Positions 47,958 to 56,813 of a DNA stretch of 64,000 nucleotides are shown here, in pieces. Made by a program: the position numbers and the translations under genes. The stretch is taken from NCBI RefSeq assembly GCF_009796745.1, contig NZ_CP047024.1:496001-560000 (forward strand). The letters run 5' to 3'. Below the pieces are notes generated by a model. The model did not search any database. It was not told the DNA's origin and worked only from the letters and a program-made list of their open reading frames with translations. Every line of letters starts with the position of its first letter. Within the stretch, counting starts at the first letter, position 1. The stretch comes from Paraglaciecola sp. L1A13. Its GTDB lineage: Bacteria > Pseudomonadota > Gammaproteobacteria > Enterobacterales > Alteromonadaceae.

Positions 47958-48992
47958 ATCAATAAAAAACTCAACCTTAAACAAGTATCAGTGCAGCTTG
48001 GTGTATCCACTGCAACTGTATCGAATGCGTTTAATCGCCCGGTTCAGTTGTCAGCAAAGTTACGTGAACGTATTTTGCGTGAATCTGCGGAGTTGGGTTA
48101 TCACGGGCCAAACTTTGCCGCCCGCACGTTGCGTAAAGGGGAGTCTGGTGTTATTGCCGTAGTTCTTGCCGATTCAATTAGTTATAGCTTGTCAGATCCG
48201 GTTGCGAGTCAGTTTTTGCAAGGTGTAGCAGAGGTATTGGTTAACGAGAACAAACAATTACTTTTGTTATCCAGTGCGTCTGATCAGCAGACCCAAAGTA
48301 GTTCTGAATCGTTACCTGATGGGTTTGTGTTTTATGGCGCGCCCGCAGGGGATATTTTTGAACGGGTTCAGCGAGGTGGAAAACCACTAATAGCTGTGGA
48401 CTTTGAAACCAACGATAGCGCATCAGTCAATATCAATAACGAGGACGGCGCTTATACAGTGGCAAATCACGGGTTAGCCACTAAGCCGGACAGCGTGGCT
48501 ATTTTGGGTTTGCGTTTGGTAGACTCTAACCGTATTTGTCGATTAACGGCGGTAGATATTGATCTTGAGTCAAAAGAAATATCGCGCAATCGTTTAAAAG
48601 GCTATGTGCGAGCGTTAACCGATAACCAGATTATGTTTTCCCCTAGTCAAATCTGGCATATCCCACTTAATACACCTGATATGGCAGAAATAGCTGCGAG
48701 AGAAGCCCTCACGTTAAGTCCATTACCTAAAATGGTTTTATGCATGAGTGACGTGATCGCATTGGCGGTTATTCGCATAGCGGGGGAATTGAACATCGAC
48801 ATTCCAAAGGATTTGCACGTTACCGGGTTTGATGACATACCTGAAGCACAACGCAGTGTCCCCAGTCTTACCACTGTGTGTCAGCGAAGTCTGGAAAAAG
48901 GCCGAGTAGCCGCAGGATTGTTATTTAGTCACGATACTAAGCAAGTAGTGTTGTTAGATACTCACCTAGTGGTGCGTCAAAGTTGCCCGTAG
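47958..48992 (+). CDS. LacI-family regulator with no canonical start in place
   Basis: The helix-turn-helix is intact in sequence (LNLKQVSVQLGVSTATVSNAFNRP), followed by a full periplasmic-binding-protein-like sensor ending VVLLDTHLVVRQS. In this frame a TAG lies at 47940, and no ATG, GTG or TTG precedes the first helix; the first is GTG at 47991, inside the HTH. Either a rare ATC start (47958) is used or the start codon was lost. It probably controlled the sugar genes whose remnants lie just downstream. Confidence 0.75.
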   Translation: MNKKLNLKQVSVQLGVSTATVSNAFNRPVQLSAKLRERILRESAELGYHGPNFAARTLRKGESGVIAVVLADSISYSLSDPVASQFLQGVAEVLVNENKQLLLLSSASDQQTQSSSESLPDGFVFYGAPAGDIFERVQRGGKPLIAVDFETNDSASVNINNEDGAYTVANHGLATKPDSVAILGLRLVDSNRICRLTAVDIDLESKEISRNRLKGYVRALTDNQIMFSPSQIWHIPLNTPDMAEIAAREALTLSPLPKMVLCMSDVIALAVIRIAGELNIDIPKDLHVTGFDDIPEAQRSVPSLTTVCQRSLEKGRVAAGLLFSHDTKQVVLLDTHLVVRQSCP

Positions 48993-49099
48993 TCAAAGAG
49001 GGTGAGGTGCTGTCAGCCTGAATTGATGGCTGGCAACATTTATTATTTGGCTGACGTGTTAGCCTATAGTGTTTTAATAAAGCATACAGATACATTGAC

Positions 49100-49702
49100 T
49101 TATGCTTGCGGCGTCAGCCACATGACTTGGTAGGGTTTCAGTATTAGTATTAGTATTAGTATTTTTGGTTTTGGGGTTTTAACCAAGTCAGATAAAAAAT
49201 CCTGCCAAATATCACCGTTATCCAGTCCCAAATATGTGCTGCTAATATTTTGTTTGTGTTCGCTGAAATTGCATATGGCGACTAACTTTTTACCGTCATC
49301 CGTATAACGTTCATAAGCAAAAATAGCCGCATTATCACTGTTCAAAATACGCGTTTCGGCTTGTCCAAATACACGGTGTTGTTTACGTATGGCAATGCGT
49401 TGCTGTAAACCTGTTGTTACTTTATGTTGCGGTGTGTGGAGGGTTTTACTTTGCTCAATTACTTCGTCTGTTACCGGTATACGGTGTACCCAGCGCCCGT
49501 CGTGTTTTTTACTGTCATCTCGCTCGTAGCGATAGTCGTTCAATAGGGCTAATTCGTCTCCCGAATAGATTAGCGGTATACAACCGATACTCAAAATAAT
49601 GCTATGCACCATTAAAATACGGGCAATCGCATGGTCAATTAATGTGTCATTGTGGCTATTTAGGCCTTGCTCTAAACCAGCCAAAGACGCAAGGGAACCG
49701 CT
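49100..49702 (-). pseudogene. C-terminal remnant of an amylosucrase-like glycoside hydrolase (GH13)
   Basis: The frame encodes about 200 residues that match the end of amylosucrase-type enzymes: SGSLASLAGLEQGL, the GGIPLIYSGDE-like GCIPLIYSGDELALLNDY block, GRWVHR and the C-terminal KPYQVMWL. The catalytic barrel is missing. Homology stops at about 49702, where it meets the TonB-receptor remnant. There is no proper start codon; the first near start is TTG. A hexanucleotide repeat near the end adds ILILILIL. Confidence 0.82.
49140..49163. repeat. AGTATT hexanucleotide repeat, four units
   Basis: Four perfect tandem copies of AGTATT lie in the C-terminal part of the amylosucrase-like remnant. 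Read on the minus strand they encode alternating Ile-Leu. Because the unit is six bases, copy-number changes keep the frame. Confidence 0.9.
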
Positions 49703-50011
49703 TATTATGCCATGGGTGGTTTTGAAGTGCGTTTAGCAGGGACTGACCGTTCTGAGTTCAGTACCTATCAACGTGGTGGTTCAAACAAAATTGAAACATC
49801 CACCCGTAATGCGGAAACTCTACTGGACGCGCAGATCAGTTACGACTTTGAAGATTCTGACATCGATTATTTACAAGGATTACGCGTTTCGCTACAGGGC
49901 ACTAATTTGACTGATGTGGACGAAGAAACGGTAGATGACAATGGTATTGTGACCACGCGTCGTCAGTTCGGTCCGTCTTATATGGTTAACGTTAATTATG
50001 CCTTCTATTAA
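49703..50011 (+). pseudogene. C-terminal remnant of a TonB-dependent receptor
   Basis: About 100 residues of a TonB-dependent receptor barrel end remain: GGFEVRLAGTDRSEF, ETLLDAQISYDF, LQGLRVSLQGTNLTD, RQFGPSYMVNVNYAFY with the terminal aromatic typical of these barrels. The plug and most strands are missing. It begins where the amylosucrase-like remnant stops. A strong terminator follows, as for an intact gene. It was probably the sugar receptor of the same locus. Confidence 0.85.
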
Positions 50012-50027
50012 ATAGTACAAAGTAATG

Positions 50028-50062
50028 GCCCCTCAGCGTCTTCGCTGCAGGGGCTTTTTTTG
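50028..50062 (+). terminator. Rho-independent terminator of the receptor gene
   Basis: A GC-rich stem (50028-50038 with 50043-50054, one bulge) is followed by seven T. Confidence 0.88.
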
Positions 50063-50234
50063 TTTAATTGATTGAGCGTTGCCAGTTACCAGAATGACTA
50101 AATATTAGCGGCAACACTGGCGCCTCTTACTAATGTGCTGCACCATAATGAATTTTTAACGCGTTTTACCAAACAAGGTTAACGTCTGCTGATTTTGCGT
50201 TATACTGCGCGGGTCTTAATAAGTTGGGTGATAT

Positions 50235-50681
50235 ATGAAAGTTTGTGGTGTTGAAATAAATAGTAATGATGTGAATGTGTGTTTGTTATCGTTGGCTGAA
50301 GAGGTGTTTCAGTTACCAGATTTTCGCAGTCGTCGCTTGACCTTGACCGATATAAATAGCACGAAAGACTTACGTTATTTTCAGCAAACTTTTGCCAAGT
50401 TAATGGCTGACTACTCAGTGGATAAAGTGGTGATTCGCCAGCGTCCAATGAAAGGAAAATTTGCCGGTGGTGCCGTGGGTTTTAAACTGGAAGCCGCTAT
50501 CGAGCTGATTGCTGATTTAGATGTGACGATAATGTCACCCACTGATATTAAAGAATCACTCAAGCGCAACCCTGTGCATATTCCTTACGGCGATACAGGT
50601 CTTAAAATTTATCAAGAAGTGGCGTTTAGTACGGCGTTCGCTTATTTGATGAAAGATAAGTACGCCCCGAAAGAAGACTAG
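50235..50681 (+). CDS. DUF3010 family protein
   Basis: The 148-residue protein matches DUF3010 of marine gammaproteobacteria; function is unknown. The start MKVCGVEINSNDVNVCLL and the pattern KVVIRQRP...GGAVGFKLEAAIELIAD...VTIMSPTDIKESLK recall an RNase H/RuvC-like fold, but the key acidic positions are altered, so nuclease activity is uncertain. It ends at a strong terminator. Confidence 0.85.
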   Translation: MKVCGVEINSNDVNVCLLSLAEEVFQLPDFRSRRLTLTDINSTKDLRYFQQTFAKLMADYSVDKVVIRQRPMKGKFAGGAVGFKLEAAIELIADLDVTIMSPTDIKESLKRNPVHIPYGDTGLKIYQEVAFSTAFAYLMKDKYAPKED

Positions 50682-50708
50682 TTATATTGGATTTTGCTAT
50701 TTACTAAT

Positions 50709-50736
50709 AAAAAAGGCGTTTAGCGCCTTTTTTAAT
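50709..50736. terminator. Rho-independent terminator
   Basis: A 10-bp stem (50709-50718 with 50724-50733, loop TTTAG) with A- and T-runs lies between DUF3010 and the convergent Nramp-like gene. Confidence 0.85.
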
Positions 50737-50777
50737 GCCCGTATTTTACCAACTGTTATGCGTTATAAGAATAGTGG

Positions 50778-52004
50778 TTACATTATCGAGAATGATTTAA
50801 GCACTAAGCGAATGCCTAAGCCAACAGACACTAAAAATACTAGAGCCCCCAATCCATTGGCTAACAAGCCATTGGTGTGCTTGCCTAGCAATGCTTTGTT
50901 GTTCATGGTGTAAAGTAAGAAAGCGGCGATAATGGGTAGCAGTAACCCGTTGGCGAATTGAGCGCCGATAATGATATTAATGGGCTTTGCTCCACTCAAG
51001 GCAAATACCACCCCGACTATCAAGACACTTAAGCTCACAGAGCGAAACAGTTTTTCCCGTGTTTTTTCACTGGGGTTAATAATTTCTGTTATGGCATAAG
51101 CCGTTGCAAGTGGCGCGGTCAGTGAGCTGCTTAATCCTGCTGCGAGAAGTCCTGCCCCTAATAAGTACTTGGAAAAAGAACCAAAAAGAGGCTCCAGTTG
51201 AATCGCCATATCAGCCGCACTGCTTGCCCCTAACCCTCTTGAAAATAAACTGGCTGCGGCTGTGGATACAATAAACATGGCGACTAAGCCTCCTAAGCCA
51301 ATGGAAATTACTGAGTCAGCTCGGGCGGCAGGTAAGTCAGCCTCACCTTGCCAACGCGCTTTGGCTGCTGAAGCATGTAAAAATAGATTATATGGCACTA
51401 CGGTTGTGCCGATTAACGCAACCACAGTAATCAAACTGTCGTCGGGTAGCGTTGGGGTAAACAATCCATGGGTAAACGCTGATAAATCAGGTTGGCTGAC
51501 GATAAATGTGCCGATAAAAGCCACGCCCATAAAGAGCACCAGAACCATTAGTAAGCGTTCAACCTGACGATAGCTACCCCGCCATAGAGCTAATCCTGCG
51601 AGGGTTGCAATGCTCAGTATGGTCCAGGTAAAAGCCGCTTCGTTTGGCTCACTTAGAATTGCACTAACCCCCAATGCTGCCCCAGACAAATTACCGGCTT
51701 CGTAGGCAGCGTTGCCACCGTATAAGGCAACGGTTATGAGGATAAACAACGGCCATTTCCAAATAGAGAATTGCAGGCTTTCACGCAACGCTTCACCTAA
51801 GCCTTTTTGCGCTATGGTGCCCAAACGACCTGACATTTCTTGAAAAATAATGGTGGCGATGGTGGCAAACAGCAAAGCCCACAACAGCACGTAGCCATAA
51901 TTAGCCCCTGCCAGTGTGCAAACCGTCACTGTACCTGGACCAATAAACGCTGCGGCGACCAGTGCACCGGGTCCGACATTTTTAAAAATATTCAGTGAGG
52001 GCAT
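50778..52004 (-). CDS. Nramp-superfamily transporter with atypical metal site
   Basis: The 408-residue protein has eleven membrane segments in the Nramp/LeuT fold. The TM1 motif, D-P-G-N in true Nramp metal transporters, reads G22-P-G-T25 here. The TM6 M-P-H-N is V203-P-Y-N206. Both metal ligands (Asp and Met) are thus missing, so transport of manganese or iron is doubtful. It may belong to an Nramp-related clade with another substrate. It is divergent from the oxoprolinase gene with about 200 bases between, so sharing a substrate pathway is possible. Confidence 0.87.
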   Translation of the reverse strand: MPSLNIFKNVGPGALVAAAFIGPGTVTVCTLAGANYGYVLLWALLFATIATIIFQEMSGRLGTIAQKGLGEALRESLQFSIWKWPLFILITVALYGGNAAYEAGNLSGAALGVSAILSEPNEAAFTWTILSIATLAGLALWRGSYRQVERLLMVLVLFMGVAFIGTFIVSQPDLSAFTHGLFTPTLPDDSLITVVALIGTTVVPYNLFLHASAAKARWQGEADLPAARADSVISIGLGGLVAMFIVSTAAASLFSRGLGASSAADMAIQLEPLFGSFSKYLLGAGLLAAGLSSSLTAPLATAYAITEIINPSEKTREKLFRSVSLSVLIVGVVFALSGAKPINIIIGAQFANGLLLPIIAAFLLYTMNNKALLGKHTNGLLANGLGALVFLVSVGLGIRLVLKSFSIM

Positions 52005-52140
52005 TATTCTTAATTCCTATGTGCACGCTTGGGCGTATCTAATCTCGTTAGGCAATATCAGGTAAGCATATTAGCTTTTTTTGACGATGATCCAACTTAG
52101 CAACATAAAAAATGCATATCAACATTATATTTATAAAATA

Positions 52141-52169
52141 TTGATAAATTGTCATTGTATGGTTAGATT
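52141..52169 (+). promoter_or_regulatory. Candidate promoter of the oxoprolinase gene
   Basis: TTGATA (52141-52146) and TAGATT (52164-52169) are spaced 17 bases, a good sigma-70 match upstream of the oxoprolinase start. Inferred from sequence only. Confidence 0.5.
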
Positions 52170-52193
52170 GAATGCATACAAAGCATTCAATCT
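52165..52193. promoter_or_regulatory. Perfect 11-bp inverted repeat, probable operator
   Basis: AGATTGAATGC (52165-52175) and GCATTCAATCT (52183-52193) form an exact inverted repeat with a 7-base spacer. It overlaps the candidate -10 box and predicted start site, where a repressor would block transcription. It ends at the ribosome site. The winged-helix regulator encoded downstream is the likely binder. Alternatively it folds as a 5'-leader hairpin. Confidence 0.65.
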
Positions 52194-52207
52194 GGGGATG
52201 AAGACAC

Positions 52208-55200
52208 ATGAGCAGCGCAGCAAACAAAACGAGTAAGCCCATTCAAAAATCGAATCAGGCGATCAGCAATGCTGATAGCCCGTGTTGGGATTTTTGGGTT
52301 GACCGCGGCGGTACGTTTACGGATATCGTAGCCAAAGATCCGCAAAACCGCTTACTGACCAGAAAGTTGCTCTCTGAAAACCCTACGGCTTATGAAGATG
52401 CAGCCTTACAAGGTATTCGAGATTTTCTAAGTATTGAGGCCAATGCGCCTATTCCAACGCATTTAATTGGCAGTGTCAAAATGGGTACCACGGTTGCTAC
52501 CAATGCTTTGCTTGAGCGAAAAGGTGAGCCCACTGTGCTGGCTATCACCCATGGTCTGCGTGATGTGCTAGAAATCGGCTATCAAGTGCGTCCCAAAACG
52601 TTTGCCCTGAATATTGAAAAGCCAGAAGTCTTGTATCAAGACGTTATTGAAATCTGTGAGCGTGTTGATAATGACGGCAACGTACTTGTGCCCTTAGATG
52701 ATCAAGCTGTGGGCGTTAATCTTCAGCAGCAATATGATGCCGGGTATCGCTCAGTGGCCATAGTACTTATGCATGCTTACAAATATCCAGAGCATGAATT
52801 GCGTGTCGCGCAAATAGCCAAAGAAATCGGCTTTAGTCAAATCAGCACAAGCCATGATGTTAGCCCTATGGTGCGCATCGTACCCAGAGGTGATACCACA
52901 GTAGTTGATGCTTACTTGTCGCCCATTTTGCGTCGCTACGTACAGCGGGTTGGCGCCGCTATCGGTGCAAACACAGATGAGCAGCCCAAAGAAGGGCAGC
53001 AGAGTAGCAACAGACGTTTACAGTTTATGCGTTCATCCGGCGGCTTAACAGCGGCCAGCAAATTCCAAGGGCGCGATGCGATTTTGTCAGGCCCCGCAGG
53101 TGGCATTATTGGTGCGGTGCGCACCAGTGAGCTAGCCGGTTTTAATAAAATCATTGGATTTGATATGGGAGGAACATCTACCGACGTTTCTCATTATGCC
53201 GGTGACTATGAGCGGGCATTTGAAACCCAAGTCGCAGGGGTACGCATGAGCGTCCCTATGATGAGTGTGCATACTGTGGCTGCAGGCGGTGGCTCAGTGT
53301 TGCACTTTGACCAGCAGCGATTTCGGGTTGGGCCTGAATCGGCTGGCGCATTCCCAGGGCCCATGTCTTATCGCAATGGTGGGCCACTTACCGTTACCGA
53401 TGCGAATGTGTGTTTGGGGAAAGTCGACCCACGTTTTTTCCCTAAATTATTTGGCCCTGAGCACAACCAATCCATTGACGATAAAGTGGTTAAAACTGCC
53501 TTTAATACCATAGCGCAAAAACAGGGAATGGATGCCAGTGGTGAGCAAGTGGCCGAAGGCTTTTTAACCATCGCCATTGAGCATATGGCGCAAGCTATTA
53601 AAAAAATCTCTATTGAGCGTGGTTACGATGTACAACAATACGCTTTGACTTGTTTTGGTGGTGCGGGCGGTCAGCATGCTTGTTTAGTGGCGGACCGTTT
53701 AGGCATGCAAACTATTTTTATTCATCCTTTTGCTAGTATTTTATCGGCCTATGGCATGGGACTGGCTGATATTCGCAGCCAGCGCACCGAGACATTTCAA
53801 CATGTTATGGCAGCCAGCAGTTTGGCTGAATTGCAGCGCGCATTTGCTCGCTTGCAAGCCCACACTGCTAACGAGTTATCTGAACAAGGCATAACCAGTG
53901 ATGCGCAAAGCCATAGTGCCAAGGTGTTTCTACGTTATCATGGCACCGATACCACTTTGCCTATAGATCTGGGCTCGATCGCGCAGATGAAGACTGACTT
54001 TGAGGCAGTGCATCTGGCGCAGTATGGGTTTATTTCCCCTGAGAAAGACATCGTTATTGAGTCTATCTCTATGGAATCTGCGGGGGGAGGCCAGCATATT
54101 GACGAGCCTGTTTATCCTCTTACCGATAGTACCTTGCCTGATGCGCAAGAAAACACGCAAATTTTTTCTGGGGGGCAGTGGCATCATACCCCCATTTATT
54201 CGTTGAACCAGTTACTTCCCGGTCATAGTGTTCAGGGCCCGGCGATTATTATAGAAGACAACGGCACTGTCATTGTTGAGCCGCATTGGTCAGCAATGAT
54301 GACGACACACAAGCACTTAGTGCTGCAAAAAGAGCAGATTAGCGACACGTCAAAGGCACAGGATAGTGAGCAAGTAACCCATAATAAAAGCCAACAAAGC
54401 ACGGTAGAACAGGCTCAAAGCGATCCGGTGATGGTGGAGATTTTTAATAATCAGTTTATGTCTATCGCAGAGCAAATGGGCATAGTGCTACGTAATACGT
54501 CATCCTCGGTGAACATTAAAGAGCGGTTAGATTTTTCTTGTGCTGTGTTTGATTTAAGTGGTCGCTTAATCGCTAATGCACCGCATATTCCGGTGCATTT
54601 AGGTTCAATGGACGCAACGGTTAAAGTATTAATCAAGAGCGGTTTGAGCATAGAATCAGGTGATGTATTTATTCACAACGATCCCTTTAATGGCGGTTCG
54701 CATCTACCTGATGTGACCGTGATCACGCCGATATTCGATAAGCAAAATGAGCAGGTCATTTTCTATGTGGCCAGCCGAGCTCATCACGCCGATATAGGCG
54801 GGATCGCGCCGGGTTCCATGTCGCCAAACGCGAAAACAATTATCGAAGAAGGGGTGATTATTCCTTGTATGAAATTGGTTTCAAAAGGACAGTTTTTACA
54901 TAATGAATTAGAACGCTTGCTGCTAGGCGCAAAATACCCTGTGCGCAATTTCAGCCAAAATGTGGCTGACTTACACGCGCAAATTGGCGCGAATCGTCGA
55001 GGCTATCAAGAGCTGCTTAAGCTGGTGGACGAACACACCTTACCTGTGGTGAACACTTACACCCAACATATTATGGATAACGCCGAACAGAGTGTGCGTC
55101 GCACGATAGACTCTCTACAGGGTGGCCAATACACCTATGAAATGGATGGCGGCTTGCGTATATGCGTTAAGGTTGATGTTGACCGAGTTACTCGCAGCGC

Positions 55201-55957
55201 CCGCATTGACTTTACGGGGACCAGTGCACAGCAACCGAGCAATTTTAACGCGCCTGGAGCGATCACCCAAGCTGTTGTGCTGTATGTGTTTCGTTGCTTG
55301 GTCGATAGTGATATTCCACTCAATGCAGGCTGTATGCGCCCGCTGACAATCATTGTGCCAGAAGGCTCCATGCTCAATCCTGTTTATCCCGCCGCGGTAG
55401 TGGCTGGTAACGTGGAAGTGAGTCAGGCAGCGACCAATGCCTTGTTTGGCGCGCTGGGTACCTTGGGTATGAGTCAGGGCACTATGAATAACTTAACATT
55501 TGGTAATGATGAATATCAATATTACGAAACCATATGTTCTGGGGCACCTGCTGGACCGGGTTTTAACGGCGCTGCGGCAGTACATACCCATATGACTAAT
55601 TCACGCTTAACGGATCCTGAAATACTAGAATCGCGTTATCCCGTGTTATTAGAGAAATTTATCGTGCGCCGGGGTTCTGGTGGTAAAGGTCACTGGCATG
55701 CGGGGGATGGCATAGAACGACGTATTCGCTTCTTGGCTAATATGCAGTGCGCTATTTTATCCGGTCATCGTGAGGTACCCCTAGCTGGGGTAAAGGGTGG
55801 CCAAGCCGGAGAGCTCGGGCATAACTGGATTGAACGAGAAGGACAAAAATGGTTCGACCTTGGAGGCAGTGGTGAGACAGCTGTACAATGTGGTGATGTT
55901 GTGGTGATCCAAACGCCCACAGGCGGTGGTTTTGGTGCAGTTGGTGAAGACGAATAA
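52208..55957 (+). CDS. 5-oxoprolinase / hydantoinase A-B fusion protein
   Basis: The 1249-residue protein fuses the HyuA part (actin-like ATPase fold, DRGGTFTDIVAKD near residue 32, then GFDMGGTSTDVSHY) and the HyuB part (from about residue 740: EIFNNQFMSIAEQMG, HNDPFNGGSHLPDV, and TPTGGGFG at the end). This order and length fit ATP-dependent 5-oxoprolinase, which opens 5-oxoproline to glutamate, though related fused enzymes act on hydantoins. A linker at about 705-735 is rich in Ser/Gln. It is preceded by a perfect palindrome and followed by a regulator gene. Confidence 0.92.
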   Translation: MSSAANKTSKPIQKSNQAISNADSPCWDFWVDRGGTFTDIVAKDPQNRLLTRKLLSENPTAYEDAALQGIRDFLSIEANAPIPTHLIGSVKMGTTVATNALLERKGEPTVLAITHGLRDVLEIGYQVRPKTFALNIEKPEVLYQDVIEICERVDNDGNVLVPLDDQAVGVNLQQQYDAGYRSVAIVLMHAYKYPEHELRVAQIAKEIGFSQISTSHDVSPMVRIVPRGDTTVVDAYLSPILRRYVQRVGAAIGANTDEQPKEGQQSSNRRLQFMRSSGGLTAASKFQGRDAILSGPAGGIIGAVRTSELAGFNKIIGFDMGGTSTDVSHYAGDYERAFETQVAGVRMSVPMMSVHTVAAGGGSVLHFDQQRFRVGPESAGAFPGPMSYRNGGPLTVTDANVCLGKVDPRFFPKLFGPEHNQSIDDKVVKTAFNTIAQKQGMDASGEQVAEGFLTIAIEHMAQAIKKISIERGYDVQQYALTCFGGAGGQHACLVADRLGMQTIFIHPFASILSAYGMGLADIRSQRTETFQHVMAASSLAELQRAFARLQAHTANELSEQGITSDAQSHSAKVFLRYHGTDTTLPIDLGSIAQMKTDFEAVHLAQYGFISPEKDIVIESISMESAGGGQHIDEPVYPLTDSTLPDAQENTQIFSGGQWHHTPIYSLNQLLPGHSVQGPAIIIEDNGTVIVEPHWSAMMTTHKHLVLQKEQISDTSKAQDSEQVTHNKSQQSTVEQAQSDPVMVEIFNNQFMSIAEQMGIVLRNTSSSVNIKERLDFSCAVFDLSGRLIANAPHIPVHLGSMDATVKVLIKSGLSIESGDVFIHNDPFNGGSHLPDVTVITPIFDKQNEQVIFYVASRAHHADIGGIAPGSMSPNAKTIIEEGVIIPCMKLVSKGQFLHNELERLLLGAKYPVRNFSQNVADLHAQIGANRRGYQELLKLVDEHTLPVVNTYTQHIMDNAEQSVRRTIDSLQGGQYTYEMDGGLRICVKVDVDRVTRSARIDFTGTSAQQPSNFNAPGAITQAVVLYVFRCLVDSDIPLNAGCMRPLTIIVPEGSMLNPVYPAAVVAGNVEVSQAATNALFGALGTLGMSQGTMNNLTFGNDEYQYYETICSGAPAGPGFNGAAAVHTHMTNSRLTDPEILESRYPVLLEKFIVRRGSGGKGHWHAGDGIERRIRFLANMQCAILSGHREVPLAGVKGGQAGELGHNWIEREGQKWFDLGGSGETAVQCGDVVVIQTPTGGGFGAVGEDE

Positions 55958-56018
55958 TGTTTCGTCGTTATTGATAGTTCCCCGTTAGTCGATAGATAAA
56001 GCAAAAGAGAGTCATACC

Positions 56019-56591
56019 GTGAGTGAAAAAGAAAAACAGTCTGGCGATAGATCACAGAGTAACGCGAACGATATACCCGTACATGGGCACGAACAAAAAA
56101 TTGTGTCCTCCGAGCATTTAGCGTCCCCTGAAAATTGGCCTTTGTCAGAAGTCGAGTACGGCATGACTATCGTCTACAACGCATTTTCACAATGGATGGT
56201 GCGCTGTGCAAGCGCATCGGGCATTGGCGAGCTTGCGGTGTTAGACATTCTGATTCTGCATAACATTAATCATCGTGGCCGAGAAAAACGTCTAAATGAT
56301 ATTGCGTTTATGCTCAATATCATTGATACCCACACGGTCAATTACGCCATTAAAAAATTGCTTAAGCTCGAATTAGTCGTCGGTAGTAAGCGCGGAAAAG
56401 AAATTTTTTATGCCACAACAGATAAAGGTCGCGCAGCATGTGAAGAATATGGGCGGGTGCGCGAGCAATGCTTACTTGACGGATTGAAATTGTTAGACGT
56501 TGACGCCGACGAGCTAGTGAAGTTGGCCGCTACACTTCGTTCGATGTCTGGATTATACGATCAGGCTTCGCGAGCTGCGGCGTCTTTGTAA
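56019..56591 (+). CDS. Winged-helix (MarR-like) regulator
   Basis: The 190-residue protein starts at GTG. A disordered N-terminus precedes a winged-helix domain (about 50-140: SGIGELAVLDILILHNINHRGREKRLNDIAFML, then TVNYAIKKLLKLELV and KGKEIFYATT). It resembles predicted MarR-type regulators found beside hydantoinase/oxoprolinase genes. It begins 61 bases after the oxoprolinase stop and probably controls that gene through the palindrome at 52165. Confidence 0.85.
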   Translation: MSEKEKQSGDRSQSNANDIPVHGHEQKIVSSEHLASPENWPLSEVEYGMTIVYNAFSQWMVRCASASGIGELAVLDILILHNINHRGREKRLNDIAFMLNIIDTHTVNYAIKKLLKLELVVGSKRGKEIFYATTDKGRAACEEYGRVREQCLLDGLKLLDVDADELVKLAATLRSMSGLYDQASRAAASL

Positions 56592-56813
56592 CATTATGTG
56601 CAAATTGAGCCGCATTTTTCAATACTCGCGGCTTGGTTTCACTCTTTAACCCGCGTCAAACAGTGCATTAACACTTCTATAACATCTGAATATGGTCACT
56701 CATAGTTAGATTCAATTTTACAAATTCGGCTACTCAGTGGCATTGTCTACTCCTTAATTTCATTTGATTGGCGTCTTGCTGGTATTTCAGCGATGCCTAG
56801 CTGAGATAGAACC

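Noticed and set aside
52936..55377. Several minus- and plus-strand frames inside the oxoprolinase gene
   Set aside because: They are alternative frames of a clearly coding 1249-codon gene.
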